Shown: in pieces, positions 8,066-15,689 of the stretch
How positions within the stretch are numbered: position 1 is the stretch's first letter
How the letters are laid out: every line of letters begins with the position of its first letter
Assembly: GCA_002393945.1 (NCBI GenBank)
Contig: DGSO01000023.1
Coordinates: forward strand, 1 to 64,000
DNA: 64,000 nucleotides
Origin: Bacteroidales bacterium UBA4360
GTDB lineage: Bacteria; Bacteroidota; Bacteroidia; Bacteroidales; UBA932
Reading direction: 5' to 3'
Made by a program: the position numbers and the translations under genes
Notes under the pieces: generated by a model
What the model saw: the letters and a program-made list of their open reading frames with translations, nothing else
Told to the model about the DNA's origin: nothing
Databases searched by the model: none

Positions 8066-8119
8066 ATCTATGGGCTTTTATCTTGCGAATTTACAGAAAA
8101 TCCGCCGGATGCGAAAACA
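8025..8119 (-). repeat. Copy A of a duplicated promoter plus signal-peptide cassette
   Basis: This 95-base segment covers the upstream region and the start of the PNPOx-like lipoprotein gene. It aligns without gaps to 9448-9542, which holds the same region of the sialidase-like gene; by my count 82 of 95 bases agree. It includes a -7-like TAAATTCG on the minus strand (one mismatch to TAnnTTTG) and the start and hydrophobic core of the signal peptide. Confidence 0.85.
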
Positions 8120-8149
8120 TGCGACGGAGTTTCTTATGTCTTTGGGGGT

Positions 8150-8332
8150 TCAATGATAGTGTACGCCATCAGTTTTCAGCGAATCCGTCCATGATGACGG
8201 TCGGTTTCCCTTCTGAGTCGAAGGCGCCCAGCCGATGTCGGCGCCCTTACAGAAGCGTGGAGCCTGGCGGCAGCCTGCCAGCAGAATTGCCGCGGCCATG
8301 GCCACCAGGGTTATTGTGAAAGTCCTTTTCAT
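8150..8332 (-). pseudogene. Truncated lipoprotein, possibly a remnant of a GH53 endo-galactanase
   Basis: A 60-codon frame with a good lipoprotein signal (lipobox Leu-Ala-Gly-Cys, Cys21) followed by RFCKGADIGWAPS, which resembles the opening of GH53 endo-beta-1,4-galactanases (F-KGAD-SW). After that the reading frame loses similarity and stops. In the next frame the DNA reads FDSEGKPTVIMDGFAEN and then stops, as if an internal deletion joined the first codons to other coding sequence. It lies 10 bases after the sialidase-like gene and directly before cassette copy A. The GH53 assignment rests on a short match and is tentative. Confidence 0.45.
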
Positions 8333-8342
8333 TTTATATTGG

Positions 8343-9494
8343 TTATTCTGTATGGTAATCTCTCAGAAGGTCCTCCGGCGCAATCCTGAAAAGCGTGACG
8401 TCTTCCTTGTTCACAGACAATGACACCCACAGGACGCCGTCGATAACCGTCGCTTTGGGGTAGTTATAACCGATGGTCTTGTACCTGCCTTCCCGCCTCT
8501 GTGGCGGCAGCTCCCGGGGTCCGGCAATAAGCCACGCCCTGTCGAACAGCAGTCCGTCGCCCGATACCGCTATTGCAAGATGCCGGCGTGACTTGCTCGC
8601 GGAAGGGTTCCAGACCATGAATGCCCTGCCGTCCGGGAGGTTGCCGGCACACTGCTTTGAACGTGAATCCGGGATATCTGTCATCAAGGGCGCCGACCAG
8701 CTCTCGCCGCAGTCCCGCGAGACGGAGAACAGCTTTCGGAACGACGAATCCTGGTCTCGGAAAAGCATGACAAGGGCACCGTCCCCGGACACGTACCGGC
8801 TGGGTTCCAGGGGTTTCCCCTGACCAAGGGGCAGAAGTGCTTTCCGCCAGCCGGCAAGCCCGGAAGGGTCGTCTGTGAAAAGCGGACAGACGTCCAGGGT
8901 CTCTCCGAAGTGTGCGGCGCCGATTGTCCGACCGGAAGAAAGCAGGAGAGGATCCTGCTCGAAGATACCGTCAAGGGGTTCGCCGCCAGCCATCAGGAGC
9001 CTTCTTGGCGTGCTCCATACTCCGTCGCCGTGCGTTGTGACATACCAGGCCTCTCCCCCTTTCCTGCCGCCGCTCCGGATGCGGTTGATGACAGCGCAAA
9101 GGGAGTCGCCTCTTTGGATCCATCCACCTGGCGAGGTGAAGAAATCCCCGTCTCCGCGGATAAGGATCTCGGGGGCGGACCAATTATGCGCGTCCGTGCT
9201 AGTGGAAAGGAGGACATGCGTGTCCGGAGAGTCTTCATCCCTTGTCGAATGCTGCCACATGCAGTAGTACTCCCCTTTGAAACCGGTCAGGAGGACATTG
9301 TTCGAATATCCTTCGGGTGACGGTAGAATGACACGCTCCGATGTGGCGTAATCAAGACCGATGCTGACAGAATCACACAGGTCCAAAAGCCCATCGGCAA
9401 CCCTTGGGGAAGATACTTCCAAGTCGTTGCTGCAGGAGGCCGATACCGCCAGAGCTATGGTCGCCGCAATAAGAGCAGTTCTTTTCATATCCAT
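8343..9494 (-). CDS. Sialidase-like (BNR/Asp-box, six-bladed propeller) lipoprotein
   Basis: A 383-residue protein with a lipoprotein signal (MKRTALIAATIALAVSASC) and a beta-propeller body with repeated S-D---W blades; the clearest Asp-box is SVSRDCGESWSAP and another is STSTDAHNWSAPE. This is the layout of the sialidase/BNR-like family that includes exo-sialidases and other glycan-processing proteins. I cannot place the three-arginine sialic-acid site with confidence, so enzyme activity is not assured. It probably heads a transcript that runs into the remnant at 8150-8332. Confidence 0.75.
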   Translation of the reverse strand: MDMKRTALIAATIALAVSASCSNDLEVSSPRVADGLLDLCDSVSIGLDYATSERVILPSPEGYSNNVLLTGFKGEYYCMWQHSTRDEDSPDTHVLLSTSTDAHNWSAPEILIRGDGDFFTSPGGWIQRGDSLCAVINRIRSGGRKGGEAWYVTTHGDGVWSTPRRLLMAGGEPLDGIFEQDPLLLSSGRTIGAAHFGETLDVCPLFTDDPSGLAGWRKALLPLGQGKPLEPSRYVSGDGALVMLFRDQDSSFRKLFSVSRDCGESWSAPLMTDIPDSRSKQCAGNLPDGRAFMVWNPSASKSRRHLAIAVSGDGLLFDRAWLIAGPRELPPQRREGRYKTIGYNYPKATVIDGVLWVSLSVNKEDVTLFRIAPEDLLRDYHTE

Positions 9495-9542
9495 GGGCTT
9501 TTACCTTGCGAATTTACTGAAAATCCGCCGGATGTGAAAATA
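9448..9542 (-). repeat. Copy B of the duplicated promoter plus signal-peptide cassette
   Basis: The partner of 8025-8119, with about 86% identity and no gaps. It covers the upstream region and first codons of the sialidase-like lipoprotein gene. Similarity ends within the signal peptide and about 50 bases before the start codon. Confidence 0.85.
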
Positions 9543-9650
9543 TTCCCTCCTGCCGGACTTCTTGATGGCCTTATTCCCATATATCAGTGTTTTGCGCCAA
9601 TGTATCAAATATGCAGCAGGACACAAGAACTGTCATTCTGGCATTTTTCG

Positions 9651-9658
9651 TACCTTTG
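9651..9658 (+). promoter_or_regulatory. -7 element of the tocopherol-cyclase-like gene
   Basis: TACCTTTG matches TAnnTTTG and lies 67 bases before the ATG at 9726. The reading frame extends upstream to 9534, but translation from there would begin before this promoter, so the later ATG is preferred. Confidence 0.5.
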
Positions 9659-9725
9659 TTCTCCGGATGGCAAGAATCTTGCCCGGTTTACTCCAAGCCG
9701 ACACAACTTAAACCATAAACAGACA

Positions 9726-10835
9726 ATGTCATTCAATAAACACGATATCGCCCGTGATGCCTGCCAACTTTTCGGTGCCCAGGCCTCAAGAGGCTACGAC
9801 TGGTGGTGGCACTCCTTCACCGCCCATGATGCCGAAACCGGCGAGGCGAAGCCCTTTTTCATCGAATTCTTCCTGTGCAATCCAGCCCTTGGCGGAGACG
9901 AACCCGTCTTCGGCCAGATTCCCGGGAAGCCACAGAAACCTTCTTATTTGATGGTGAAGGCCGGTGCCTGGGGCGAGGACGCGGCGCAGCTCCACCGCTT
10001 CTTCGGCTGGAAGAAGATCAAGATGGGCTGGGGCGTGCCCTTCAGTGTGGAGGCCGACGACTGCTTTGTCACCGAGGACCGCACTCATGGCCATGTGAAG
10101 GTGACAGATTCGGCCCGTCATCCAGAATGGATGTGTCAGGACGGGGAGATGTCCTGGGACCTCAAGATTCGCAAAATAACCGCCTTCAACGTGGGTTTCG
10201 GGGCCGATGAAGTGTTCCGCCACGCCGAAGCCTTCGAGATGTTCTGGCACGCCGAGGGGATGAAGTCGGAGTTCGAGGGCGAAGTCATATGGAACGGTCG
10301 CCGGTATGTGGTGCGTCCGGAGGACTGCTACGGCTATGCCGACAAGAACTGGGGCAAGGATTTCACGAGCCCCTGGGTGTGGCTGTCCTCCAATAACCTC
10401 ACCAGCGAAATCACCGGCAAGAAGCTCACGGACAGCGTCTTCGATATCGGAGGCGGCAGGCCGAAAGTCGGCCCCCTGGCCCTTCCCCGCAAACTCCTTT
10501 CGGCCTTCTGGTACGAGGGAAAGCCCTACGAGTTCAACTTCTCCAAGGCCTGGACAGCCGTCAATACTGAATTCGACTGCAAGGAGACTGATGCCCAAAT
10601 TATCTGGCATGTGGAGCAGCGCTCCCTTTCCGGGAAGATGATTACTGACATCACCTGCGAGAAGAAAGACATGCTGTTGGTGAACTACGAGGCCCCAGAC
10701 GGGCAGAAGCGCCACAACCGCCTCTGGAACGGCGGCAACGGACGGGGAACCGTACAGCTGTTCGACCTGAAAGGAAATCTCATCGACCGCATCCATGCTG
10801 AGAATGTCGGATGTGAATACGGGGAATACTGTTAG
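9726..10835 (+). CDS. Tocopherol cyclase family protein
   Basis: A 369-residue protein with no signal peptide. The middle carries YADKNWGKDFTSPWVWLSSN, the signature block of plant and bacterial tocopherol-cyclase-like proteins, and the aromatic-rich start (GYDWWWHSFTA) also fits. Plant enzymes close the chromanol ring of vitamin E; bacterial homologues outside cyanobacteria have no known substrate and resemble lipocalin-like lipid binders. The ATG at 9726 was chosen because the upstream extension overlaps the promoter and lacks similarity. It is transcribed away from the sialidase-like gene. Confidence 0.78.
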   Translation: MSFNKHDIARDACQLFGAQASRGYDWWWHSFTAHDAETGEAKPFFIEFFLCNPALGGDEPVFGQIPGKPQKPSYLMVKAGAWGEDAAQLHRFFGWKKIKMGWGVPFSVEADDCFVTEDRTHGHVKVTDSARHPEWMCQDGEMSWDLKIRKITAFNVGFGADEVFRHAEAFEMFWHAEGMKSEFEGEVIWNGRRYVVRPEDCYGYADKNWGKDFTSPWVWLSSNNLTSEITGKKLTDSVFDIGGGRPKVGPLALPRKLLSAFWYEGKPYEFNFSKAWTAVNTEFDCKETDAQIIWHVEQRSLSGKMITDITCEKKDMLLVNYEAPDGQKRHNRLWNGGNGRGTVQLFDLKGNLIDRIHAENVGCEYGEYC

Positions 10836-10980
10836 TTTACAGTTACCGCCATTCAGAACGCCAACTGGCCTCCGGGTGCTACTACAGGTCCAGGCGATTG
10901 GCAGACTATAAGCGATTTACGCCTTTTTTGAGCCTACAGGTCCACAAAATATGCAGAGTAGGCTCACTCGTACAATCAAT

Positions 10981-11013
10981 CCCGATTTATCGAATACCGA
11001 TTTCGGGCTTTTT
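10981..11013 (+). terminator. Possible intrinsic terminator
   Basis: CCCGA (10981-10985) can pair with TCGGG (11003-11007), followed by CTTTTT. The stem is only five pairs with a 17-base loop, so strength is doubtful. The 180 bases between the tocopherol-cyclase-like gene and ybjQ hold nothing else I recognise. Confidence 0.35.
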
Positions 11014-11016
11014 GCA

Positions 11017-11337
11017 TCAAGCGAGTTTTACGGCAGTTCCGGACGCGGTGACCATGAGCATACCGCCACCCTCTCCGAGGACTTCGTAATCGATATCAAT
11101 GCCGACGACGGCATCGGCCCCCAGTTGTGCGGCCCTTTCGGACATCTCTTGCATGGCCTGCGTGCGGGCCTTGATCAGTTCGTCCTCGTAGGAGCCGCTG
11201 CGCCCGCCGATAAAATTGCGGATGCTCGCTGCAAAGTCACGGATGAAATTAACTCCGGAGATAACCTCTCCGAAGACTACGCCTTTGTAATCGGTGATGG
11301 TCCGTCCATCGACGGACGGAGTGGTAGTAAGTATCAT
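11017..11337 (-). CDS. YbjQ/UPF0145 family protein
   Basis: A 106-residue member of the YbjQ (UPF0145, 'heavy-metal-binding domain') family: GVVFGEVISGVNFIRDFAASI, a helix with ARTQAMQEM and the closing LGADAVVGIDIDYEVLG. The members form small rings of unknown function; metal binding is a name rather than a demonstrated role. It is transcribed from a promoter that overlaps that of the divergent antiporter gene. Confidence 0.9.
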   Translation of the reverse strand: MILTTTPSVDGRTITDYKGVVFGEVISGVNFIRDFAASIRNFIGGRSGSYEDELIKARTQAMQEMSERAAQLGADAVVGIDIDYEVLGEGGGMLMVTASGTAVKLA

Positions 11338-11356
11338 ATCTACAATAATTATTTGT

Positions 11357-11376
11357 CAAACATACATATAATTTTG
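11357..11376. promoter_or_regulatory. Overlapping divergent promoters of ybjQ and the NhaC-type antiporter
   Basis: The minus strand has TATGTTTG at 11364-11357 and the plus strand has TAATTTTG at 11369-11376; both match TAnnTTTG. They are only four bases apart, so polymerase bound at one would block the other. The -33 parts are not clear for either. Confidence 0.55.
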
Positions 11377-11399
11377 CGGATTTCCGCGAGATTTTATGT

Positions 11400-12875
11400 A
11401 TGTTTGCCGTCATGATTGGTCAGAAGTACAGAATATGGATTGCGTTATGCCCTGTGGCCGTCCTCGTGGCGGTCCTCGCCTTAAATATATCCATCTTCGG
11501 CGCAGACTCCATTCTCGGGGCCTCGCAGGTTGCGCTCCTTCTGGCCGGCGGAGTATGCATCGGCCTGTCGATGCTGTTGTACAAGACTGAATGGCGAAGC
11601 TTCGAGGATGCCTTCAAAAGCCACGTCGGAGACATCGCCGGCGCGATACTGATACTCCTTCTGATCGGCGCCATCTCCGGGACCTGGACTGCAAGCGGCG
11701 TCGTGCCGGCATTTATCTACTACGGGCTTAAGATCATCAGTCCGAAGGTTTTCCTTCTGACGGCCTGTGCGCTCTGTGCGCTGGTATCGGTGATGACCGG
11801 CTCTTCATGGACGACCATCGCCACCGTCGGTGTGGCACTTCTCGGAATAGGACGTGCCGAAGGGTTCAGCGATGCCATGACCGCCGGCGCCATTATCTCC
11901 GACGCCTATTTCGGTGACAAGGTATCTCCTTTGTCCGATACCACGGTGCTCGCTTCGTCCATTAACGGCGTTCCCCTTTTCAAGCATATCCGGTACATGA
12001 TGTATACTACCGTCCCCTCTTTTGTCCTGACCCTTGCCGTCTTCACTGCACTGGGGTTGTCCCACACGGGAACGGAGAGCGGACAGATGCAGCTGTACAG
12101 CAATGTGCTGCGTGAAAACTTCAATATCACCCCGTGGCTGATGATTGTCCCGGCCTTGACCGTCCTCATGATCTGGAAGAGGATGCCGGCCCTGGCGGTT
12201 CTGGCCGTCTCCAGCCTTGTGGCCGCGCTGGCCTCTCTCGTATTCCAGCCGCATATCGTCGAAAAGATAGGCAGCGCCATCGCCGATGGTTCCAGGTTCC
12301 GAATCTACTTCGCGGGAATCATGGTGTCCATCTTCGACACGGTCGGCATAGATACAGGAAATGCCGAAGTCAATGCACTTGTTGCATCGAGGGGAATGAT
12401 CGGCATGCTCAATACCGTCTATCTCATTATCTGCGCTATGTTTTTCGGGGCCTGCATGAGGGCGAGCGGCATGATTGCCGACATGTCCAGGCTGATGCTT
12501 CCCCTTACCAAAACACGCGGAGGTCTGGTGGGGGCTACAGTCCTGACAGGAACCGCCCTGAACGGGATCGTTTCCGACCAATACCTGTCCATTATCCTGA
12601 CCTCGAACATATTCCTGGATTCCTACGAGAAACAAGGGTACGACACTCGTCTTCTTAGCCGAAGCGTCGAAGACTCCGCCACGGTGACATCTCCACTGTT
12701 CCCCTGGTCCAGCTGCGGCATGACACAGGCAACCATCCTATCCGTTCCCACGCTGGTATACGCCCCTTTCTGCCTTTTCAACATCATCTCTCCGCTGATG
12801 TCCGTACTGATCGCGCTGATTGGCTGGAATATCAATAAGACGGATGTGCAACGCCCTTCAAATGCAAGTCACTGA
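11400..12875 (+). CDS. NhaC-family Na+/H+ antiporter
   Basis: A 491-residue inner-membrane protein with about 12 hydrophobic segments. The NhaC hallmarks are MTGSSWTTIATVGVALLGIG, GAIISDAYFGDKVSPLSDTT and, near the end, EDSATVTSPLFPWSSCG. It exchanges sodium for protons; some relatives exchange malate and lactate, and substrate cannot be fixed from sequence. ATG at 11400 or 11412 may be the start. It converges on the PAP2 gene with an 11-base gap and no clear terminator. Confidence 0.9.
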   Translation: MFAVMIGQKYRIWIALCPVAVLVAVLALNISIFGADSILGASQVALLLAGGVCIGLSMLLYKTEWRSFEDAFKSHVGDIAGAILILLLIGAISGTWTASGVVPAFIYYGLKIISPKVFLLTACALCALVSVMTGSSWTTIATVGVALLGIGRAEGFSDAMTAGAIISDAYFGDKVSPLSDTTVLASSINGVPLFKHIRYMMYTTVPSFVLTLAVFTALGLSHTGTESGQMQLYSNVLRENFNITPWLMIVPALTVLMIWKRMPALAVLAVSSLVAALASLVFQPHIVEKIGSAIADGSRFRIYFAGIMVSIFDTVGIDTGNAEVNALVASRGMIGMLNTVYLIICAMFFGACMRASGMIADMSRLMLPLTKTRGGLVGATVLTGTALNGIVSDQYLSIILTSNIFLDSYEKQGYDTRLLSRSVEDSATVTSPLFPWSSCGMTQATILSVPTLVYAPFCLFNIISPLMSVLIALIGWNINKTDVQRPSNASH

Positions 12876-12886
12876 TCTCTTGAACC

Positions 12887-14278
12887 TTATCGGCACAGAG
12901 CGTCCACCTCTGCCTTGGCTTTGAAAAACTGCGCCTGGTACTGGGGATTCTTTTTCAGGTATTCGAACACGGAAGCGGCAACCACCTGCCCGGCGGCAAC
13001 GTCGCTGGCCCAGTGAGCTCCGACTATGACGCGGGATATTCCGCCTTCACGGGCACGGCGCTGCAGGGCTTCCCGGCATTCCGGGCGAAGCTCGGTGAGT
13101 ATATATGCAAGGCCGAAGTAATTGGCCGTGTGGCCCGACGGGTAGGAGTAATTGGTCTTGAGCCATACCTCATCATCGGGTGTGAGAGTATGGGTGTTGA
13201 AGTACACGAACGGCCTCGTGCGCTTGTAGAAAGCTTTGGCCTCGTTACAGCCGGAAGAGCCGAAACACTCCATGGAGCGCCTCAGGAGGCGGTACGTCTC
13301 CGGCATGGTCTCCTTCGTTATCCTGAGCCCGAAGGCATCTTCGAAAGTGAGGAGTACGGTGTCGGACATATCGGCATCTTTGATTGCCTGGCGGACTCTG
13401 GCGGTATCTGTCGAGCGGAGGCGGTAGTATTCCCAGTAGGCGATTTTATCCATGAGGAATTCGATGCTGCCTTCCTCGGGCGGCGGTGGCAGAAGCCGGA
13501 GGGAATTGCGCACTTCCTCCCGGGACAGGTAGGGCTTGTCTACGTCTTCGTGGTCTTCCTTGACGCCGAAGATGCCCAGCTCCTCCCGCGCGGCCTCAAT
13601 GTCCTTCACGAACTGGGCCGATGTCTGCAGCCTCGCAAAGCAGGCCGCGGCAAGGGAGCGCGACGCCTCGACGTCGCTTTGCCAGTGGTATCCGGCAATG
13701 ACGCGGCTCTGGCCCCACTCGTAGCCTGCGGCCAGGAGGGTATCCTGCCTTTCGGGATTCAGAGCCGACAGAACGAGCGCCATGCCCCAGCCGCGCACTG
13801 TATGCCCGGAGGGATAGGAACCGGTTCCGCGTTCGTGCGCCTCGTCCTCAGGAACCAGCGTGCCCTCGTTGTAATACACGAAGGGCCTGGTTCTCATATA
13901 GGCCTTCTTGGGTGCCGATGCCGACAGCCTGAACGTCCTAATGCTGCGCTGCAGAAGGTGCATCGTCATTGGAGTAGTCTCTTTGGACAGTTCCCTGCCG
14001 AAAGCGCCGCTGAAGAGCTTTGCCATGGTATCGACATTGGTTGTGGCTTCCCTGGCGGCGCGCCTGCCGCGTTCTCCCTTCCTGAGGTTGTCCTTTGCGA
14101 AGAAGTAGGCGGCCACATCCTCCTTGAAGGCGGGGGAATCCGGCCCGGGAGGCGGCGGAAGGAAATGCGTCGCATCCGGAAGTTCAGATGCCGTGAGGTA
14201 TGATTCATATTTCTGTGCCTGTGCCCTGTTGGAGGTTAACAACAGTAACAGGACAAACATCTGAACAAACCGCTTCAT
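12887..14278 (-). CDS. Tandem PAP2 (class A acid phosphatase-like) protein
   Basis: A 463-residue exported protein (signal peptide to about residue 21) made of two PAP2 acid-phosphatase domains. Each has a full catalytic motif set: K124/RP131-132, PSGH 156-159 and SR191-192 to H198 and D202 in the first; K348/RP355-356, PSGH 380-383 and SR415-416 to H422 and D426 in the second. Class A acid phosphatases remove phosphate from many small esters in the periplasm and normally have one such domain of about 230-250 residues. The DLLPPPP-like run of prolines begins each half, marking the duplication. The EF-hand protein gene lies 40 bases upstream. Confidence 0.9.
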   Translation of the reverse strand: MKRFVQMFVLLLLLTSNRAQAQKYESYLTASELPDATHFLPPPPGPDSPAFKEDVAAYFFAKDNLRKGERGRRAAREATTNVDTMAKLFSGAFGRELSKETTPMTMHLLQRSIRTFRLSASAPKKAYMRTRPFVYYNEGTLVPEDEAHERGTGSYPSGHTVRGWGMALVLSALNPERQDTLLAAGYEWGQSRVIAGYHWQSDVEASRSLAAACFARLQTSAQFVKDIEAAREELGIFGVKEDHEDVDKPYLSREEVRNSLRLLPPPPEEGSIEFLMDKIAYWEYYRLRSTDTARVRQAIKDADMSDTVLLTFEDAFGLRITKETMPETYRLLRRSMECFGSSGCNEAKAFYKRTRPFVYFNTHTLTPDDEVWLKTNYSYPSGHTANYFGLAYILTELRPECREALQRRAREGGISRVIVGAHWASDVAAGQVVAASVFEYLKKNPQYQAQFFKAKAEVDALCR

Positions 14279-14318
14279 GGCTTTTCAGTTGAATTAAAGG
14301 TTTATGTGAGTATTGGGG

Positions 14319-14633
14319 CTAGTCTTTCTTGAAGAGCTTCCCGGCGCTTTCCTTCACGTCCTCGAAAGCCTCTTTGGCTGCGTCGGTTGCCTTTTCTGCA
14401 GCCTCGGAGAGCTTTTCATTCCACTCTTCCTGCTTGGCTTTCTTCTCTTCGGGAGAAAGGGCCTGATAGTCCTTTACCTTTCCGGCGATGTCCTTCGCCT
14501 TGCCCTTGATGGCGTCTGCAGCTTTGTAAAGCATCTCGTTGCCTTTGTCCGCGGCGTCCAGAATCTGTTCTTTCAGTGATACCTTTCCGTCCTTGTTAAG
14601 ATCGCGGGGGTCGAATTCTTTGTTTTCTTCCAT
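14319..14633 (-). CDS. Small helical protein with one EF-hand loop
   Basis: A 104-residue highly charged protein. Residues 11-22 form a complete 12-position EF-hand loop (D-N-D-K-S-E at positions 1, 3, 5, 7, 9, 12), followed by about 75 residues of Ala/Lys/Glu-rich helix like LEA or YtxH proteins. There is no signal peptide or membrane segment. I do not recognise a named family; calcium binding is inferred from the loop. It has a good promoter of its own and probably reads on into the PAP2 gene. Confidence 0.75.
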   Translation of the reverse strand: MEENKEFDPRDLNKDGKVSLKEQILDAADKGNEMLYKAADAIKGKAKDIAGKVKDYQALSPEEKKAKQEEWNEKLSEAAEKATDAAKEAFEDVKESAGKLFKKD

Positions 14634-14654
14634 GACTGTTGTTTTTATACTCTA

Positions 14655-14685
14655 CAAAAATAATAAATAACCTGCTTTTGTGCAA
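14655..14685 (-). promoter_or_regulatory. Promoter of the EF-hand protein gene
   Basis: On the minus strand TTG (14685-14683), a 20-base spacer and TATTTTTG (14662-14655) match the Bacteroidota pattern well. It is 22 bases before the ATG at 14633. Confidence 0.7.
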
Positions 14686-14708
14686 GCACAGTACGTGCCG
14701 ATAAAGGA

Positions 14709-14740
14709 TTTGGGAAAACGGCGGATATTGAGTAATTTTG
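14709..14740 (+). promoter_or_regulatory. Promoter of the PMI-like gene, giving a near-leaderless transcript
   Basis: TTTG at 14709-14712, a 20-base spacer and TAATTTTG at 14733-14740. The ATG at 14747 is six bases after the -7 element, about where transcription should begin. Confidence 0.7.
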
Positions 14741-14746
14741 CAGGTT

Positions 14747-15688
14747 ATGGAAAATGAGAACAAAAAACTCCCGCCGCTGAAATTCCTGCCGGACAGGGCA
14801 GAAATGCCGTGGGGCACTGTGGAATACAGGCTTGCAGACCTCGGCTTCATAGATTCTATGGTATCCGAAGGGTGGCTTGGCGGCAACACGCTGAGCGACA
14901 TCATACAGACCTATCTTGAGAGACTTACAGGAGAAACTTCCTTCAACTGGTACGGAACGCAGTTCCCTGTGCTGGTAAAGCACCTTGACGTGAAAGGACG
15001 CACCTCCCTGCACGTGAACCCGGACGACGAAAGCGCCGAGCAGCGTTACGACGCCTTCGGCAAAACAGCCCTCTGGTACGTGGAGGAAGCCGGCCCCAAC
15101 GCCCGCCTCTACCTTGGTTTCAAACGCGACGTAACCGCCTCCGAGTTCTGGGAAGCCTGCAATAACAACAACGTGGCACCCCTGCTCCACAGCGTAACTC
15201 CCAAGGCCGGCGAGAGCTATCTCATCGTCCCCGGCCTGGTGCATGCGGCAAAGGACGTCAAACTCCTGGAAGTGGCCGAATGCTCCGAACTCTGGTTCCG
15301 CCTGCACGACTGGGGCTCGACAGAACGTGAACTCCACCTGGAAGAAGCCATCGACCTCATCGACTTCCGCGCATGGAAGAATGTCCTTCCCCAGAACGGG
15401 ACTACCGTACCGCAGTTCGGCCTGCAGAAGATTGAGCTGAAGGAGCCCCTCCAGAACAGCTCCGAAGGCCTTGAGGACACGTTCCTCCTCTACATCTGCC
15501 TGAGCGGAAGCGCCGTCATAGACGTTCCCGACGAAGGCAAAGTCCCCGTCAAGAAGGGCGAAGTGGTCCTCATCCCTGCCGAAACCGAAAAGTTCTTCCT
15601 CATCCCCAGCGACCGCGACACCGTGCTCCTGGAAGTGAGGATGGACCCCCGTCCCGAAGAAGAGCCCGTCCAGGAGGTGACAGACTGA
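14747..15688 (+). CDS. Phosphomannose isomerase type I-like protein with altered metal ligands
   Basis: A 313-residue cupin that follows type I mannose-6-phosphate isomerase throughout: WGTVEYRL, LGGNTLSDI, FPVLVKHLD, NPDDESAEQR, FGKT-LWYVEEAGPNARLY, VPGLVHA. Compared from memory with B. subtilis ManA, three of four zinc ligands differ: the QVH pair is H89-V-N91, and the Glu of GKTE is Ala108; only His166 remains. The protein may be inactive, use another metal arrangement, or have another substrate. It heads a rightward set that continues into the S4 protein and TonB receptor. Confidence 0.8.
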   Translation: MENENKKLPPLKFLPDRAEMPWGTVEYRLADLGFIDSMVSEGWLGGNTLSDIIQTYLERLTGETSFNWYGTQFPVLVKHLDVKGRTSLHVNPDDESAEQRYDAFGKTALWYVEEAGPNARLYLGFKRDVTASEFWEACNNNNVAPLLHSVTPKAGESYLIVPGLVHAAKDVKLLEVAECSELWFRLHDWGSTERELHLEEAIDLIDFRAWKNVLPQNGTTVPQFGLQKIELKEPLQNSSEGLEDTFLLYICLSGSAVIDVPDEGKVPVKKGEVVLIPAETEKFFLIPSDRDTVLLEVRMDPRPEEEPVQEVTD

Positions 15689-15689
15689 C

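Noticed and set aside
13013..14203. A 396-codon open frame on the plus strand opposite the PAP2 gene
   Set aside because: It mirrors the well-supported PAP2 coding frame and has no recognisable domain; GC-biased codons leave long antisense frames open throughout this window.
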